In this document: positions 44,321-53,737 of the stretch, piece after piece | Position numbering within the stretch: position 1 is the first letter of the stretch | Layout of the letters: every line of letters begins with the position of its first letter | From: Paenibacillus woosongensis | Lineage (GTDB): Bacteria; Bacillota; Bacilli; Paenibacillales; Paenibacillaceae | Reading direction: 5' to 3' | Length of the DNA stretch: 64,000 bases | NCBI RefSeq assembly: GCF_030122845.1 | Contig: NZ_CP126084.1 | Coordinates: 2,294,001 to 2,358,000 of the forward strand | Program-made: the position numbers and the translations under genes | Notes under the pieces: model-generated | Seen by the model: only the letters and a program-made list of their open reading frames with translations | The model's database searches: none | What the model was told of the DNA's origin: nothing

Positions 44321-45019
44321 TTGAGTGGAGATCTGAAGCAGTTACAGCACAAACTTCAAATTGTATTCCAAAACCGACAGCTGTTGAAACAGGCCTTTAC
44401 CCATGCATCATATGTGAATGAACATCGGTTCAGCCAGAATCAGGATAACGAGCGCCTGGAGTTTCTGGGCGACGCTGTCCTGGAGCTGACGGTATCCGAG
44501 CATTTGTATCGGATGTTTCCGGATCGTCCAGAGGGAGAACTGACCAAGCTTCGCGCAGCCATCGTATGCGAGCCATCGCTTGTGAAGTTTGCCGAAAGCC
44601 TGGAGTTCGGCAAATACGTATTGCTGGGGAAGGGAGAGGAATTAACCGGCGGACGTACTCGTCCGGCGCTGCTGGCTGATGTGTTCGAGTCGTTCATCGG
44701 CGCCCTCTATCTGGATCAGGGGTTGAAGGCTGTTAATGCTTTCCTTCATCAGCATGTATTCACGCAGTTCACGCTTAACGGGAAGCTGCAGACGACGGAT
44801 TTCAAGACGGAGCTGCAGGAGCTCACCCAGCATCACAACATGGGCGTGCTGGAGTACCGTATCATCGAGGAGCGTGGACCGGCTCATGAACGGGAGTTCG
44901 TCTCCCAGGTATCCATGGATGGCCGGGCGCTGGGGCAGGGAACTGGACGTTCCAAGAAGGAAGCTGAACAGCAGGCTGCCGCAGTGGCGCTAGAACGTTT
45001 GAAATCTTTGAATGAATGA
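44321..45019 (+). CDS. rnc: Ribonuclease III
   Basis: A 232-residue double-strand-specific endonuclease acting in rRNA processing and mRNA turnover. The signature [20 protein letters not shown] contains the metal-binding acidic residues, and a second acidic set lies in [19 protein letters not shown] dsRNA-binding domain (about 155-230) ends [20 protein letters not shown]. The start is TTG 44321 behind AAGGGGTCAG. The order fabF-rnc-smc-ftsY matches Bacillus. Confidence 0.97.
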   Translation: MSGDLKQLQHKLQIVFQNRQLLKQAFTHASYVNEHRFSQNQDNERLEFLGDAVLELTVSEHLYRMFPDRPEGELTKLRAAIVCEPSLVKFAESLEFGKYVLLGKGEELTGGRTRPALLADVFESFIGALYLDQGLKAVNAFLHQHVFTQFTLNGKLQTTDFKTELQELTQHHNMGVLEYRIIEERGPAHEREFVSQVSMDGRALGQGTGRSKKEAEQQAAAVALERLKSLNE

Positions 45020-45043
45020 CAGTCATATGATGTTTTAAGGATC

Positions 45044-45075
45044 GTCCCCGCTGCTTGCTGCACGGGGGCTTTTTG
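45044..45075 (+). terminator. Terminator after rnc
   Basis: GTCCCCG pairs with CGGGGGC around a 12-base loop and five T follow. An extended -10 element (TGTTACAAT, ending 45108) for smc lies just downstream. Confidence 0.7.
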
Positions 45076-45133
45076 CTTGTCCCCATAAGCTTTTTTGTAT
45101 GTTACAATAGTTGGTAGAGGTGATCGTGAAGGT

Positions 45134-48100
45134 ATGTTTTTGAAACGAATCGAGTTATCAGGATTTAAATCTTTTGCCGACAAAACGGAAATGGAATTCG
45201 TGCGCGGCATTACGGCTGTAGTTGGCCCCAACGGCAGCGGAAAGAGTAACATCTCCGATGGCATACGCTGGGTGCTGGGCGAGCAGAGTGCCAAATCGCT
45301 CCGCGGCGGCAAGATGGAGGATATCATTTTTGCGGGCAGCGACGCACGTAAAGCGGTGAATTATGGAGAAGTCTCATTAACCCTCGACAATACGGACCAA
45401 GCTCTTCCGCTTGACTTCAGCGAAGTTACCGTAACCCGCCGGGTTCATCGCAGCGGGGACAGCGAATATATGATCAACAAGCAATCCTGCCGTTTGAAGG
45501 ATATTACCGAGCTGTTCATGGATACGGGGATCGGGAAGGAAGCTTATTCGATTATCGGGCAAGGGCGGATTGAAGAAATTTTAAGTACGCGTTCCGAGGA
45601 TCGAAGAGGGATTTTTGAGGAAGCCTCCGGGATTGTGAAATATAAAAGCCGCAAACGGGATGCACGGCGCAAACTCGATGATACGGAACAAAACCTGCTG
45701 CGTATTCACGATCTTGTCAGTGAACTTGAGGACCAAATCGGCCCTTTGAAGGAGCAGTCTGAGAAAGCGCTCCGTTATAAAGAGCTCCGCGAGGAGCTGA
45801 AGCATAAGGAAATATCGCTCTATGTCCACCAAATCGAGAAAATCCACGAGAACTGGAGCGAGGCGAACGACAAGCTGGCCAAACTGCAGGAGGAGCAGCT
45901 TGCGCTATCGACAATCGTATCCGCTCATGATGCTAAGCTGGAGAGCGACCGGTTGGCGCTTCGCCAACTGGAGGAGCATATCGATGAGCTGCAGGGGCAG
46001 CTACTGGAGTACAGCGAGAGCTTTGAGAAGAGCGAAGGTTTCGGCGAGGTGCTGCGGGAGCGCGAGAAGAACCTGATTCAGAACCGGGAGCAGCTGCGCC
46101 AGTCGCTTGCTGTCAATGAAGAGCGCTATGCACAGCGTGCGGAAGAACTGAATGCCCTGTCCGCGAAGTTTGCGGAGGCTGAGAAGCAGCTGAACGAGCT
46201 CAGAACCGAGCTGTCGGCCGAGGAAGTGAAGCTTGTGGGCGTTACCGGCGGGATCAGCCAGGCTCAGGAGGAAGCGCTCAAGGGGCAATTGCTCGAAACG
46301 ATGAATCAAATGGCCGAAGCACGCAATGAGATCCGCTATGCCGATCAACAGAAGGAAAGCGTCCAGCGCCGGATGGACCGGTCGGAGGAAGAAGGCGCAA
46401 AATGGCGGGATGAACTGGAGCGGCTGAAAGGCAGAAAAACCGAGCTTGAGAAGGTGCTGGAGCGTCTTGCCAAGGAAATCTCCGACCTGCGCAGCCGTTA
46501 CATTACGGAGAGTGAGCGGCAGCAGTCTCTGCAGAAGCTGGCCGAGGAAAGCTCTGCGAACATACGTAAATGGGAGCAGCGGCGGGAAGCGCTGATTTCT
46601 CGCCGGGATACGATGAAGGAGATGGAGGAGGACTTCGACGGCTTTGCCCTAGGGGTAAAGGAAGTGCTGAAGGCCTCGCGTAAATCGCTGCTAGGGGGCG
46701 TCCACGGCGCCGTAGCCGAGCTGATCCAGGTGCCGGAGAAGCTGGAGCTTGCTGTCGAGACTGCGCTTGGAGCCGCGATGCAGCATATCGTCATGGAGAA
46801 TGAAGCCGTTTCCCGGCAAGCGATCGCGTTCTTGAAGCAGCGCCAGCTTGGACGGGCCACCTTCCTGCCGCTCGATGTCATTCGTCCCCGGCAGATGTCC
46901 GCAGCGGATAAGAGGACGATGGAAGAAGCCGAGGGCTTCATCGGCATCGGCGCTGAGCTTGTCAGCCACGACCCCCGCTATGCGAACATCGTCGGCAGCC
47001 TGCTGGGCAATGTCGTGTTCGCTAGCGACCTGGAACGGGCGAACAAGATGGCGGCGCGCTGCCAATACCGTTTCCGGATTGTCACGCTGGAGGGCGATGT
47101 CGTTAATGCCGGCGGTTCGATGACCGGGGGAAGCCAGCATCGCAAGAATAGCAATCTGTTAGGGCGAAAGCGCCAGCTCGAACAGCTCGCCGCAGATATT
47201 CGCGAAAGCGAGGATATGCTGGAGAAGCTAAGAAGCGGACTCAATGATGTTCGCGGTCAAATGAAGCAGTGCGAGCAGGAGTTGGAGAAGCTGCGCGAAG
47301 CTGGCGACAGAAAGCGTACGGAAGAGCAGTCTCAAACGAGTGAACTGAAGCAAGTAGAGCATGAGTGGAGGCACGTCTCCGAGCAATTCGAGCTCTACGG
47401 GCAGGAGAAGGGGCACTATGTTCAGGAGCTCGGGGAGCTGGAGAAGAGCAAAGCCTCTGCGGAAACGAGACTGAAGGACCTGGAAAAGGAAGAACAGACG
47501 ATTCGGCAGTCGATTCAAGCTGCCGAGTTTGCCCGCAAAGCGAATGAATCCGTCAAGGAAGAGCTGCAGCATCAATTGACCGGACTTAAAGTACGCGAGG
47601 GCAAGCTCGATCAGGAGTGTCATTCCCTCCGCGAACAGCTGCAGCGTTCGCAGGAAGAGTTTGAGATTCAGAAGAAGGAACTGGAGCAGAACCGCAGTAT
47701 ATTACAAGCGATCGAGGCCGACTTGAAGCAAAATGAGCTGCAAAGCGTCAAGCAGCGGGAAGAGCTGAACGACTTCAAGCTGAAGAAGGAGCGCACTAGC
47801 GAGCAGCTTGATATGGAGCGCGCTTCGCGGAGCGTGCTGGTGAAGAAGCTGGAAGATGGCGAGAGTGAAACCAAGGAGCAGAGAGTCGGCCTTAAGGCGG
47901 TCGAAGAGCAGCTTCGCCAGACGGAGATTCAAGCGAATCGGCTGGATGTGGAGCTCGACAACATTCTGCACAAGCTGAGCGATGAATATGAGCTCAGCTT
48001 TGAGCTTGCGAAGCAGCGTTACGCCGTTCCAGAGGATGTGCCGCAGACACAGGCGGAAGTCAAAGAGCTGAAACGCCAAATTATGCTTCTGGGAGAAGTG

Positions 48101-48706
48101 AATTTGGGAGCGATTGACGAGTATGAGCGTGTCTCTGAGCGCTACCAGTTCCTCAGCGAGCAGAAGGATGACCTTGTGGAAGCCAAGGCGACGCTGTACC
48201 AGGTCATCAAGGAAATGGATGACGAAATGTCCAAGCGCTTCAAAACGACATTCGATGCGATTCGCCGCGAATTCGGCACGGTATTCACCAAACTGTTCGG
48301 AGGCGGCCGTGCGGATCTGGTCCTTATTGATCCGGATAACCTGCTTGAGACCGGGATTGACGTTGTAGCCCAGCCGCCGGGCAAGAAATTGCAGAACCTG
48401 CAGCTGCTATCCGGGGGAGAGCGGGCTTTGACGGCAATGGCCCTTCTCTTTGCCATCCTGCACGTCAAGCCGGTGCCGTTCTGTGTGCTTGACGAGGTAG
48501 AAGCGGCGCTGGATGAAGCGAACGTGGCAAGATTCGCCCAGTATTTGCGCGAATTCTCCGAGCAAACCCAGTTCATCGTCGTGACGCACCGCAAAGGGAC
48601 GATGGAAGAGGCGGATGTGCTCTATGGGGTCACGATGGAGGAAGGCGGGGTGTCCAAGCTCGTCTCCGTCAAGCTGGAGGATGAGGAAACGGTGGAAATT
48701 GCTTGA
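45134..48706 (+). CDS. smc: Chromosome segregation protein SMC
   Basis: A 1190-residue SMC ATPase, full length for the family. With ScpA and ScpB it extrudes DNA loops and organises the origin region. Walker A is VVGPNGSGKSNISDGIRWVL (residues about 30-49). The first long coiled coil leads to a hinge (about 500-680; FLPLDVIRPRQMSAADKRTM and RIVTLEGDVVNAGGSMTGGS), then the return coil. The signature LSGGERALTAMALLFAI (about 1093) and Walker B FCVLDEVEAALDEANVARFA follow. ATG 45134 lies after GTGAAGG; the upstream extension to 45095 crosses the promoter. ftsY follows by 81 bases. Confidence 0.97.
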   Translation: MFLKRIELSGFKSFADKTEMEFVRGITAVVGPNGSGKSNISDGIRWVLGEQSAKSLRGGKMEDIIFAGSDARKAVNYGEVSLTLDNTDQALPLDFSEVTVTRRVHRSGDSEYMINKQSCRLKDITELFMDTGIGKEAYSIIGQGRIEEILSTRSEDRRGIFEEASGIVKYKSRKRDARRKLDDTEQNLLRIHDLVSELEDQIGPLKEQSEKALRYKELREELKHKEISLYVHQIEKIHENWSEANDKLAKLQEEQLALSTIVSAHDAKLESDRLALRQLEEHIDELQGQLLEYSESFEKSEGFGEVLREREKNLIQNREQLRQSLAVNEERYAQRAEELNALSAKFAEAEKQLNELRTELSAEEVKLVGVTGGISQAQEEALKGQLLETMNQMAEARNEIRYADQQKESVQRRMDRSEEEGAKWRDELERLKGRKTELEKVLERLAKEISDLRSRYITESERQQSLQKLAEESSANIRKWEQRREALISRRDTMKEMEEDFDGFALGVKEVLKASRKSLLGGVHGAVAELIQVPEKLELAVETALGAAMQHIVMENEAVSRQAIAFLKQRQLGRATFLPLDVIRPRQMSAADKRTMEEAEGFIGIGAELVSHDPRYANIVGSLLGNVVFASDLERANKMAARCQYRFRIVTLEGDVVNAGGSMTGGSQHRKNSNLLGRKRQLEQLAADIRESEDMLEKLRSGLNDVRGQMKQCEQELEKLREAGDRKRTEEQSQTSELKQVEHEWRHVSEQFELYGQEKGHYVQELGELEKSKASAETRLKDLEKEEQTIRQSIQAAEFARKANESVKEELQHQLTGLKVREGKLDQECHSLREQLQRSQEEFEIQKKELEQNRSILQAIEADLKQNELQSVKQREELNDFKLKKERTSEQLDMERASRSVLVKKLEDGESETKEQRVGLKAVEEQLRQTEIQANRLDVELDNILHKLSDEYELSFELAKQRYAVPEDVPQTQAEVKELKRQIMLLGEVNLGAIDEYERVSERYQFLSEQKDDLVEAKATLYQVIKEMDDEMSKRFKTTFDAIRREFGTVFTKLFGGGRADLVLIDPDNLLETGIDVVAQPPGKKLQNLQLLSGGERALTAMALLFAILHVKPVPFCVLDEVEAALDEANVARFAQYLREFSEQTQFIVVTHRKGTMEEADVLYGVTMEEGGVSKLVSVKLEDEETVEIA

Positions 48707-48787
48707 GCGGCCCAGCCGTGGCATAATTAAAGCAGGGAGATTATAGCTTGATATTGGATCAGGGATGATTACTTAAGGAGGAACCTC

Positions 48788-49792
48788 ATGAGTTTCTTTA
48801 AAAAATTAAAAGATAGCATCGCCTCCAAGACGGAGGCGGTGACGAAGCAGTTTAAGGACGGGCTTGAGAAAAGCCGCAAAGGCTTCGTGGAGAAAGTAGC
48901 CGATCTCGTCATCCGGCGCAAGAAGATCGATGAGGAATTTTTCGAGGAATTGGAAGAAATATTAATCGGGGCGGATGTCGGCGTAAATACCGTGATGACC
49001 TTGATTGACGAACTGCGCAGTGAAGTGAAGAAACGGCGGATCGAGGACGCGGCGGAGCTGCAGCCGATTCTGTCCGAGAAGCTCACAGAGCTGCTGCGCG
49101 GCGATGAGGATAATGAGATGAGGTTGAACCCCAACGGAATCAGCGTCTTTCTGTTCGTTGGCGTCAACGGCGTCGGGAAAACGACTACGATCGGCAAGCT
49201 GGCTCACCATTACAAGCAGCAGGGCAAGAAAGTGCTCCTTGCTGCGGGAGACACGTTCCGTGCAGGTGCGATCGAGCAGCTAGAGGTATGGGGCGAGCGC
49301 GTCGGCGTAGACGTGGTCAAGCAGCAGTCCGGTTCCGATCCGGCGGCGGTTATGTATGATGCCGTGCAGGCGGCGAAACAGCGCGGCGTGGATATTCTTC
49401 TGTGCGATACGGCAGGGCGCCTGCAGAACAAGTCGAATTTGATGGAGGAGCTGAACAAAATCTACCGGGTCATTCAGCGGGAGATTCCCGATGCCCCTCA
49501 TGAAGTGCTGATGGTGCTGGACGCCACGACCGGACAGAACGCGCTCAGCCAGGCGAAGCTGTTCGGCGAGAAGAGCGGTGTGACCGGGCTTGTACTGACG
49601 AAGCTTGATGGCACGGCCAAAGGCGGCATCGTTGTTGCAATTCGTCAAGAACTGAGCCTTCCGGTAAAGTTCGTAGGTCTTGGAGAGAAAATGGAGGATT
49701 TGCAGAAATTCGATTCTGAGCAATTCGTCCACGGCCTGTTTGCCGGCCTGATACAGGAAGAGGAAGAGGCCGCGGAAACCAGCGGCGAGTAA
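48788..49792 (+). CDS. ftsY: Signal recognition particle receptor FtsY
   Basis: A 334-residue SRP GTPase that receives SRP-ribosome complexes at the membrane. It has a short amphipathic, basic N-terminus, an N domain (about 30-110) and a G domain with G1 FVGVNGVGKTTTIGKLAHHY, LLAAGDTFRAGAIEQLEVWG, DTAGRLQNKSNLMEEL, TKLDGTAKGG and GLGEKMEDLQKFDSEQFVHG. The long acidic A domain of E. coli FtsY is absent, as is normal in Bacillota. AAGGAGGAACCTC precedes the start. Confidence 0.97.
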   Translation: MSFFKKLKDSIASKTEAVTKQFKDGLEKSRKGFVEKVADLVIRRKKIDEEFFEELEEILIGADVGVNTVMTLIDELRSEVKKRRIEDAAELQPILSEKLTELLRGDEDNEMRLNPNGISVFLFVGVNGVGKTTTIGKLAHHYKQQGKKVLLAAGDTFRAGAIEQLEVWGERVGVDVVKQQSGSDPAAVMYDAVQAAKQRGVDILLCDTAGRLQNKSNLMEELNKIYRVIQREIPDAPHEVLMVLDATTGQNALSQAKLFGEKSGVTGLVLTKLDGTAKGGIVVAIRQELSLPVKFVGLGEKMEDLQKFDSEQFVHGLFAGLIQEEEEAAETSGE

Positions 49793-49839
49793 CGGCAGAT
49801 TAGAGAGAAGCATATTAAAAGGATAGGAGGCGATACAGT

Positions 49840-50487
49840 ATGGCTAATACGCATACTTATCCGCGCAGGGAGGAAATCGCCAATGCCATCACCCATGGGA
49901 TTGGATCTGTACTTAGCGTGGCCGCGCTCGTTCTGCTCATCGTATTCTCGAGCTTGAAGGGGACGGCCTGGCATGTAGTCAGCTTTACAATTTATGGGGT
50001 TACCATGCTTCTGCTGTACGTTTGCTCTACTCTCGTACACAGCTTCAAGGAAGGCAAAGTGAAGGATTTGTTCGAATTTTTCGACCATTCCTCGATTTAC
50101 CTTTATATCGCCGGTACGTATACGCCATTTTTGCTTGTGGCGATTCGCGGACCGCTTGGATGGAGCCTGTTCGGGGTAATTTGGGGCATTGCCATACTCG
50201 GCGTGCTGTTTAAGGCATTCTTCGTCAAACGATTTTTGTTCATGTCCACATTTTTCTATTTGATAATGGGCTGGCTGATCGTTATCGCCTGGGGACCGCT
50301 TACGGCTGCAGTGCCTTCGCAAGGGATCGTGCTGCTGGTAGCCGGAGGCGTACTATATTCACTGGGCACGATATTCTATGTGTGGCGAGCTTTTCCTTAC
50401 CATCATGCGATTTGGCATCTGTTCGTGCTCGGGGGCAGTGTGACGCATTTCTTCGCTATTTTACTGTACCTGCTGCCGAAATGGTAA
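49840..50487 (+). CDS. trhA: TrhA/hemolysin III family membrane protein
   Basis: A 215-residue protein of the PAQR/hemolysin III superfamily with seven predicted helices. The conserved residues include EEIANAITHGIGSVLSVAAL, STLVHSFKEGKVKDLFEFFD with the H/D metal-site pattern, DHSSIYLYIAGTYTPFLLV and the C-terminal HxxxH of PYHHAIWHLFVLGGSVTHFF. TrhA-type proteins affect membrane lipid homeostasis; the hemolysin label is historical. It sits between ftsY and ylxM, where Bacillus has no gene. AGGATAGGAGG precedes the ATG, and a strong terminator follows. Confidence 0.9.
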   Translation: MANTHTYPRREEIANAITHGIGSVLSVAALVLLIVFSSLKGTAWHVVSFTIYGVTMLLLYVCSTLVHSFKEGKVKDLFEFFDHSSIYLYIAGTYTPFLLVAIRGPLGWSLFGVIWGIAILGVLFKAFFVKRFLFMSTFFYLIMGWLIVIAWGPLTAAVPSQGIVLLVAGGVLYSLGTIFYVWRAFPYHHAIWHLFVLGGSVTHFFAILLYLLPKW

Positions 50488-50528
50488 GACATAAATAGTT
50501 GTGGATCATGAAATAAATCCATACTCCG

Positions 50529-50573
50529 GCGAAGCCGCTGTCCGTAAGAACGACAGCGGCTTCGCACGTTTTT
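50529..50573 (+). terminator. Strong terminator after trhA
   Basis: GCGAAGCCGCTGTC pairs perfectly with GACAGCGGCTTCGC around CGTAAGAAC, with CGTTTTT following. Confidence 0.9.
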
Positions 50574-50626
50574 CTGCTGAAAAATGCTCGCAGCCCAAGC
50601 GTTGATCATATGTTAAGGGAAAGTAC

Positions 50627-50655
50627 TTGACATCCCACTTTTGATTATGTATCAT
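50627..50655 (+). promoter_or_regulatory. Sigma-A promoter of ylxM-ffh
   Basis: TTGACA (50627-50632), 17-base spacer, TATCAT (50650-50655) preceded by TG. It restarts transcription after the trhA terminator. Confidence 0.8.
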
Positions 50656-50710
50656 AAAGAACGTTGATGCGCGCTGTAAAGTGTTTTTCCTTGACGGAGG
50701 GAGTGCCCAT

Positions 50711-51064
50711 ATGAGTCAGGAGAATAGGCTTGAGAAGACGAACCGGATCAACCTTTTGTTTGATTTCTATGAGAAGCTGCTGACAGAGAAGCAGCAGACG
50801 TTCCTTAAATATTATTTCCACGATGACTTCTCGCTTGGCGAAATTGCCGCCGAGTTCGGAATCAGCAGACAGGCTGTTTATGAGCATATCAAACGGGCTG
50901 AAGGCATGCTGGAAGCTTATGAGGAGAAGCTCAGGCTGCTGCATAAGCATGAGGAACGAAGCGCTGTGCTTGTCCGGCTGGGAGAAATTATCGCAGGTAG
51001 CGAGCTGCCCGCCGTACATAAAGAAGAAGCAAGGAACTTGCTCGACCAGGCTGAGCAATTATGA
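50711..51064 (+). CDS. ylxM: YlxM/p13-family SRP-associated DNA-binding-like protein
   Basis: A 117-residue helix-turn-helix protein starting at ATG 50711 after GACGGAGGGAGTGCCC. ALL-helical sequence with LLTEKQQTFLKYYFHDDFSL and AAEFGISRQAVYEHIKRAE is the sigma-70 region 4-like fold of UPF0122. In streptococci YlxM modulates Ffh and scRNA assembly and GTPase activity. It lies 80 bases upstream of ffh, the conserved partner. Confidence 0.93.
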   Translation: MSQENRLEKTNRINLLFDFYEKLLTEKQQTFLKYYFHDDFSLGEIAAEFGISRQAVYEHIKRAEGMLEAYEEKLRLLHKHEERSAVLVRLGEIIAGSELPAVHKEEARNLLDQAEQL

Positions 51065-51144
51065 TAAGATAAGCCGACTTCCGTCGGCTTGCCGGAAGTA
51101 TTCATTTTGAAAGTATTCAATCCTTGAAGCGGAGGTGACCGAAG

Positions 51145-52524
51145 ATGGCTTTTGAAGGTTTAACGAACCGATTGCAGAGCGTATTCAGTAAGCTGCGCGG
51201 CAAAGGCAAGGTATCGGAGGACGATGTCAACGAAGCTATGAGAGAAGTGCGGCTCGCGTTGCTAGAAGCGGACGTCAACTTCAAAGTGGTCAAGGAATTT
51301 ATCTCCAAGGTGAAGGAGAAGGCCGTCGGCAAGGAAGTGATGGACAGCTTCACGCCGGGCATGGTCATTATTGATATTGTTAACAAAGAGCTGACCGAGC
51401 TGATGGGCGGCAGTCAAGCGAAGCTGGCGAAGAGCAACCGTCCGCCGACCGTCGTGATGATGGCGGGCCTGCAGGGTGCCGGGAAGACGACAACCTCGGC
51501 CAAGCTGGCCAAGCTGTTGCTGAAGGGCAACCATCGCCCACTGCTGGTGGCCGGGGACATTTACCGCCCAGCTGCCATTAAGCAGCTGCAGGTGCTTGGC
51601 GAACAGATCAAGGTGCCCGTATTCACGCTCCCGGAAGGCAACAGCCCGGTGGAAATCGCCCGTCAGGCGCTGCAGCATGCGAAGGACAACGGCAATGATT
51701 ACCTGCTCATCGATACAGCGGGACGCCTGCATGTTGATGAGGAATTGATGGAAGAGCTCCGCCAGATTCATGAGGTGACGCAGCCGGATGAAGTGCTGCT
51801 TGTCGTTGATGCGATGACCGGTCAGGATGCCGTTAACGTGGCCGAGAGCTTCAACCAGCAGCTTGAGCTGACAGGTGTTGTGCTGACCAAGCTGGACGGC
51901 GATACCCGCGGCGGTGCGGCATTATCGGTCAAAGCCGTTACCGGCTGCCCGATCAAGTTTGCGGCGCTTGGCGAGAAGATTGACGCGCTTGAGCCGTTTC
52001 ATCCAGAGCGGATGGCTTCACGGATTCTCGGCATGGGCGATATGCTCTCGCTGATTGAGAAGGCTCAGTCGAATATCGACGCTGAGAAAGCGAAGGAAAT
52101 GGAACGCAAAATGCGCAATGCCGAGTTTACGTTCGATGATTTCCTGGAGCAGATGGAACAGGTCAAGAAGCTGGGGCCTCTGGACCAGATTATGGACATG
52201 ATTCCCGGCATGGGCAAGATGAAGCAGATGAAAGATATCAAGGTCGATGAGAAGCAGATGGGCCGTGTTGAGGCGATCGTCCGCTCCATGACCAAGGAAG
52301 AGAAGCAGAATCCGGATATGATCAACCACAGCAGACGCAAGCGTATCGCTGCAGGCAGTGGCACAACGCTCGCCGACGTGAACCGGCTGATCAAGCAGTT
52401 CGATGAAATGCGCCGGATGATGAAGCAGTTCTCCGACATGATGGGGCCGAAAGGCAAGGGCTCCAAAATGATGAAGCAAATGCAGGCCAAAGCCGGCAAA
52501 GGAATGCGGTTTCCATTCCGTTAA
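51145..52524 (+). CDS. ffh: Signal recognition particle protein Ffh (SRP54)
   Basis: A 459-residue GTPase that binds signal sequences and 4.5S/scRNA. N domain (1-90), G domain with MAGLQGAGKTTTSAKLAKLL, DIYRPAAIKQLQVLG, DTAGRLHVDEELMEEL, TKLDGDTRGGAALS and GEKIDALEPFHPERMASRIL, and a Met-rich M domain (about 300-459) with RRKRIAAGSGTTLADVNRLI for RNA binding. The tail ends KAGKGMRFPFR. GGAGGTGACCGAAG precedes the start. rpsP follows after 47 bases, as in Bacillus. Confidence 0.97.
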   Translation: MAFEGLTNRLQSVFSKLRGKGKVSEDDVNEAMREVRLALLEADVNFKVVKEFISKVKEKAVGKEVMDSFTPGMVIIDIVNKELTELMGGSQAKLAKSNRPPTVVMMAGLQGAGKTTTSAKLAKLLLKGNHRPLLVAGDIYRPAAIKQLQVLGEQIKVPVFTLPEGNSPVEIARQALQHAKDNGNDYLLIDTAGRLHVDEELMEELRQIHEVTQPDEVLLVVDAMTGQDAVNVAESFNQQLELTGVVLTKLDGDTRGGAALSVKAVTGCPIKFAALGEKIDALEPFHPERMASRILGMGDMLSLIEKAQSNIDAEKAKEMERKMRNAEFTFDDFLEQMEQVKKLGPLDQIMDMIPGMGKMKQMKDIKVDEKQMGRVEAIVRSMTKEEKQNPDMINHSRRKRIAAGSGTTLADVNRLIKQFDEMRRMMKQFSDMMGPKGKGSKMMKQMQAKAGKGMRFPFR

Positions 52525-52571
52525 GCCGTAAGGATAGGATTGATTTGATTCTTTGAAGGAGGTGAATTTTC

Positions 52572-52844
52572 ATGGCAGCTCGTATTCGTTTGAAACGCAT
52601 GGGTGCTCATAAAGCTCCTTTCTACCGTATCGTGGTTTCGGATTCCCGTTCCCCGCGTGACGGCCGCTTTATCGAGGAAATTGGTTACTACAACCCGGTT
52701 GCTGAACCGGCAGCAGTAAACATTGACGAAGAGAAAGCGTTGAAATGGCTTCAAAACGGTGCGCAAGCATCTGATACTGTTCGCAACTTGCTTAGCAAAG
52801 CAGGCGTAATGAAGAAATTTCATGAGCTTAAGCAGCAGAAATAA
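52572..52844 (+). CDS. rpsP: Ribosomal protein bS16
   Basis: A 90-residue small-subunit protein. [20 protein letters not shown] followed by [20 protein letters not shown] is the family signature. AAGGAGGTGAATTTTC is an excellent ribosome site. Downstream khpA follows 23 bases later. Confidence 0.97.
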   Translation: MAARIRLKRMGAHKAPFYRIVVSDSRSPRDGRFIEEIGYYNPVAEPAAVNIDEEKALKWLQNGAQASDTVRNLLSKAGVMKKFHELKQQK

Positions 52845-52867
52845 TTGCTGATTCGGAGGGTCCCTTT

Positions 52868-53098
52868 ATGGAACAATTAGTCGGCGTTATTGCGAAGGCT
52901 CTTGTTGATCATCCGGACGATGTCCGTGTGGAGGTCGTAGAGAAGGAACACCTGATTGTGTACGAACTGTCCGTGCATCCTGACGATGTGGGGAAAGTGA
53001 TCGGTAAGCAGGGCAGAATCGCTAAGGCGCTCCGCACGGTTGTGGCATCGGCAGCCGTTAAGATGGATAAGCGGGTCACCGTGGATATCATATCTTAA
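52868..53098 (+). CDS. khpA: KhpA, KH-domain RNA-binding protein (YlqC)
   Basis: A 76-residue single KH domain. The RNA-binding loop GxxG is in DVGKVIGKQGRIAKALRTVV. KhpA pairs with KhpB/Jag to bind many transcripts and affects cell size and division in Gram-positives. It lies between rpsP and a terminator, in the conserved rpsP-ylqC-rimM-trmD block. Confidence 0.95.
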   Translation: MEQLVGVIAKALVDHPDDVRVEVVEKEHLIVYELSVHPDDVGKVIGKQGRIAKALRTVVASAAVKMDKRVTVDIIS

Positions 53099-53112
53099 AA
53101 ATATACGAAAGA

Positions 53113-53141
53113 GGGTTAGGATGACTGTCCTAGCCCTTTTT
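53113..53141 (+). terminator. Terminator between khpA and rimM
   Basis: GGGTTAGGA pairs with TCCTAGCCC around TGACTG and five T follow, splitting the ribosomal and modification genes into two transcripts. Confidence 0.8.
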
Positions 53142-53216
53142 CGTACATGCTGAAGCTGAAGCCGGAAATAGAGTTATGAGGAAATAAGCGATAAATTTTT
53201 TATCAAGGAGGATGTT

Positions 53217-53735
53217 ATGTCGGATTCATTGCTGTCAGTTGGCAAAATAGTTAATACACACGGCATCCGCGGAGAACTGAAGGTGATTTCCAGCACGGAT
53301 TTCCCGGAGGTGCGCTTCGCCCCGAAAAGCCAGCTGATCCTGGTTCATCCGGAAACCGGGGAACAGGTTCAAGTCACTGTGGCTTCTGCACGTCCTAATA
53401 AAGGGACGTTCATCGTTCGTTTTACAGCATACGACAATATCAATCAGGTTGAAAAATTCAAGGGGTTTGATGTGAAGGTCAGCAAAGAGGAGTCCATTGA
53501 ACTGCCGGATAACGAGTATTATTTTTATGAAATCATCGGCTGCCGCGTCATTGATGAAGAAGGGGAAGAGCTTGGCGTCATAGAAGAGATTCTTCGCCCG
53601 GGTGCAAATGATGTATGGGTGGTCAAAATGCCTTCCCGCAAGGAGCTCCTGCTTCCTGTTATAGATGATGTCGTGCTTGACGTGGACGTGAAGGCGAAGC
53701 TGGTTAAAGTTCATCTTATGGAGGGACTGCTGTAA
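53217..53735 (+). CDS. rimM: Ribosome maturation factor RimM
   Basis: A 172-residue 16S rRNA processing factor that binds uS19 during assembly of the small-subunit head. The N-terminal beta-barrel opens [19 protein letters not shown], and the C-terminal PRC-barrel has [20 protein letters not shown] and [32 protein letters not shown] precedes the ATG. It is two bases from trmD and certainly co-transcribed. Confidence 0.96.
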   Translation: MSDSLLSVGKIVNTHGIRGELKVISSTDFPEVRFAPKSQLILVHPETGEQVQVTVASARPNKGTFIVRFTAYDNINQVEKFKGFDVKVSKEESIELPDNEYYFYEIIGCRVIDEEGEELGVIEEILRPGANDVWVVKMPSRKELLLPVIDDVVLDVDVKAKLVKVHLMEGLL

Positions 53736-53737
53736 GC

